Positions 6,687-7,004 of a stretch of 7,004 nt of DNA are shown here, piece by piece. A model generated the notes under the pieces. It had not been told where the DNA came from and did no database searches. It worked only from the letters and a program-made list of their open reading frames with translations. This stretch comes from Pseudomonadota bacterium. Its GTDB lineage: Bacteria > Pseudomonadota > Gammaproteobacteria > Burkholderiales > Burkholderiaceae_C. The stretch's first letter is position 1; every line of letters begins with the position of its first letter. Made by a program: the position numbers and the translations under genes. The stretch spans positions 1 to 7,004 of the forward strand of contig JAEYRT010000023.1 in NCBI GenBank assembly GCA_023435325.1, in the 5' to 3' direction.

Positions 6687-7004
6687 ATGCGCTATCCCCA
6701 CCCACGCCCCTCACAACTGGCTCTGGCCATCATGGCCATGGGGGTGGTCGTGCTGTCCTCCAACATTCTGGTGCAATACGCCATCAACGACTGGCTGACC
6801 TGGGGGGCCATCACCTATCCATTTGCCTTTCTGGTCACAGAACTCGTCAACCGCGCCTTCGGCCCTGCCCAGGCGCGACGCGTAGCCTGGTTCGGTTTTG
6901 CCGTGGCCGTCGCTGCTTCTGCCTTGCTCGCACCGCCGCGCATTGCAGCAGCTTCGGGTCTGGCGTTTCTGTTGTCACAAATGCTGGACATCACCGTGTT
7001 TGAC
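6687..7004 (+). CDS. VUT/YhhQ-family queuosine precursor transporter, partial (N-terminal 106 residues)
   Basis: Start of an inner-membrane protein of the VUT (DUF165) family, whose E. coli member YhhQ imports queuosine precursors (preQ0/preQ1) for tRNA modification. The 106 visible residues hold about four hydrophobic segments: roughly 10-33, 39-55, 66-82 and 86-100. Family-like stretches are AITYPFAFLVTELVNRAFG (41-59), ARR (63-65), and SGLAFLLSQMLDITVFD (90-106), the latter matching the conserved region with Gln and Asp (Gln98, Asp101) where substrate recognition is thought to lie. The start ATG is preceded by AAGGA (6675-6679) at 7-base spacing, a good ribosome binding site. The gene runs off the right edge, so total length and the remaining helices are unseen. 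Family assignment is good; preQ0 or preQ1 as substrate is inferred from the family. Confidence 0.85.
   Translation, partial: MRYPHPRPSQLALAIMAMGVVVLSSNILVQYAINDWLTWGAITYPFAFLVTELVNRAFGPAQARRVAWFGFAVAVAASALLAPPRIAAASGLAFLLSQMLDITVFD

Noticed and set aside
4825..6714. 629-codon open frame on the minus strand
   Set aside because: It lies antisense, in register, to the well-supported FAD-dependent oxidoreductase and has no recognisable domain; it is open because the sense gene avoids TTA, CTA and TCA.
6521..7003. 160-codon plus-strand frame
   Set aside because: It overlaps the end of the flavoenzyme and the transporter start in another frame; the transporter frame has the ribosome binding site, hydrophobic segments and family motifs.

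Overview
This 7 kb window looks like chromosomal DNA from a GC-rich betaproteobacterium. A member of the Comamonadaceae (Comamonas-like) is my guess, from codon use (CTG, CAG and GGC heavy; TTA, CTA and TCA nearly absent) and from the look of the proteins. No search was possible. The window is packed with genes. There are no tRNA or rRNA genes, no CRISPR array, no insertion sequence, and no gene-free stretch longer than about 100 bases.

The left two thirds (about 1-4764) is one minus-strand operon of three genes, read right to left. First is a J-domain protein with a Gln-rich coiled coil (4764-3685). After 60 bases comes an SbcD/Mre11/YhaO-type metallophosphoesterase (3624-2506). Overlapping its stop codon by 4 bases (ATGA) is a large SbcC/Rad50/YhaN-type coiled-coil ATPase (2509 to beyond position 1). 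The ATPase shows 836 residues without a stop and leaves the window just after its ABC signature. The nuclease and ATPase should form an Mre11-Rad50-like complex for DNA-end processing. They are not textbook SbcCD: the nuclease has Gln and Asp at two positions that are metal-binding His in Mre11, and the ATPase shows no CxxC zinc hook. The co-oriented J-protein suggests a chaperone or assembly partner, but that is inference.

A divergent intergenic region of about 100 bases (4765-4863) separates this operon from the plus-strand genes. It holds a perfect 14-bp palindrome and a second short inverted repeat.

The right third is on the plus strand. A complete FAD-dependent oxidoreductase of the COG2509 type (4864-6648, 594 residues) is followed 38 bases later by the first 106 residues of a VUT/YhhQ-family queuosine-precursor transporter (6687 to the window end), which has a clear ribosome binding site.

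Several long open frames lie antisense to these genes. They share the codon register of the real genes and are open because TTA, CTA and TCA codons are rare; I treat them as shadows.
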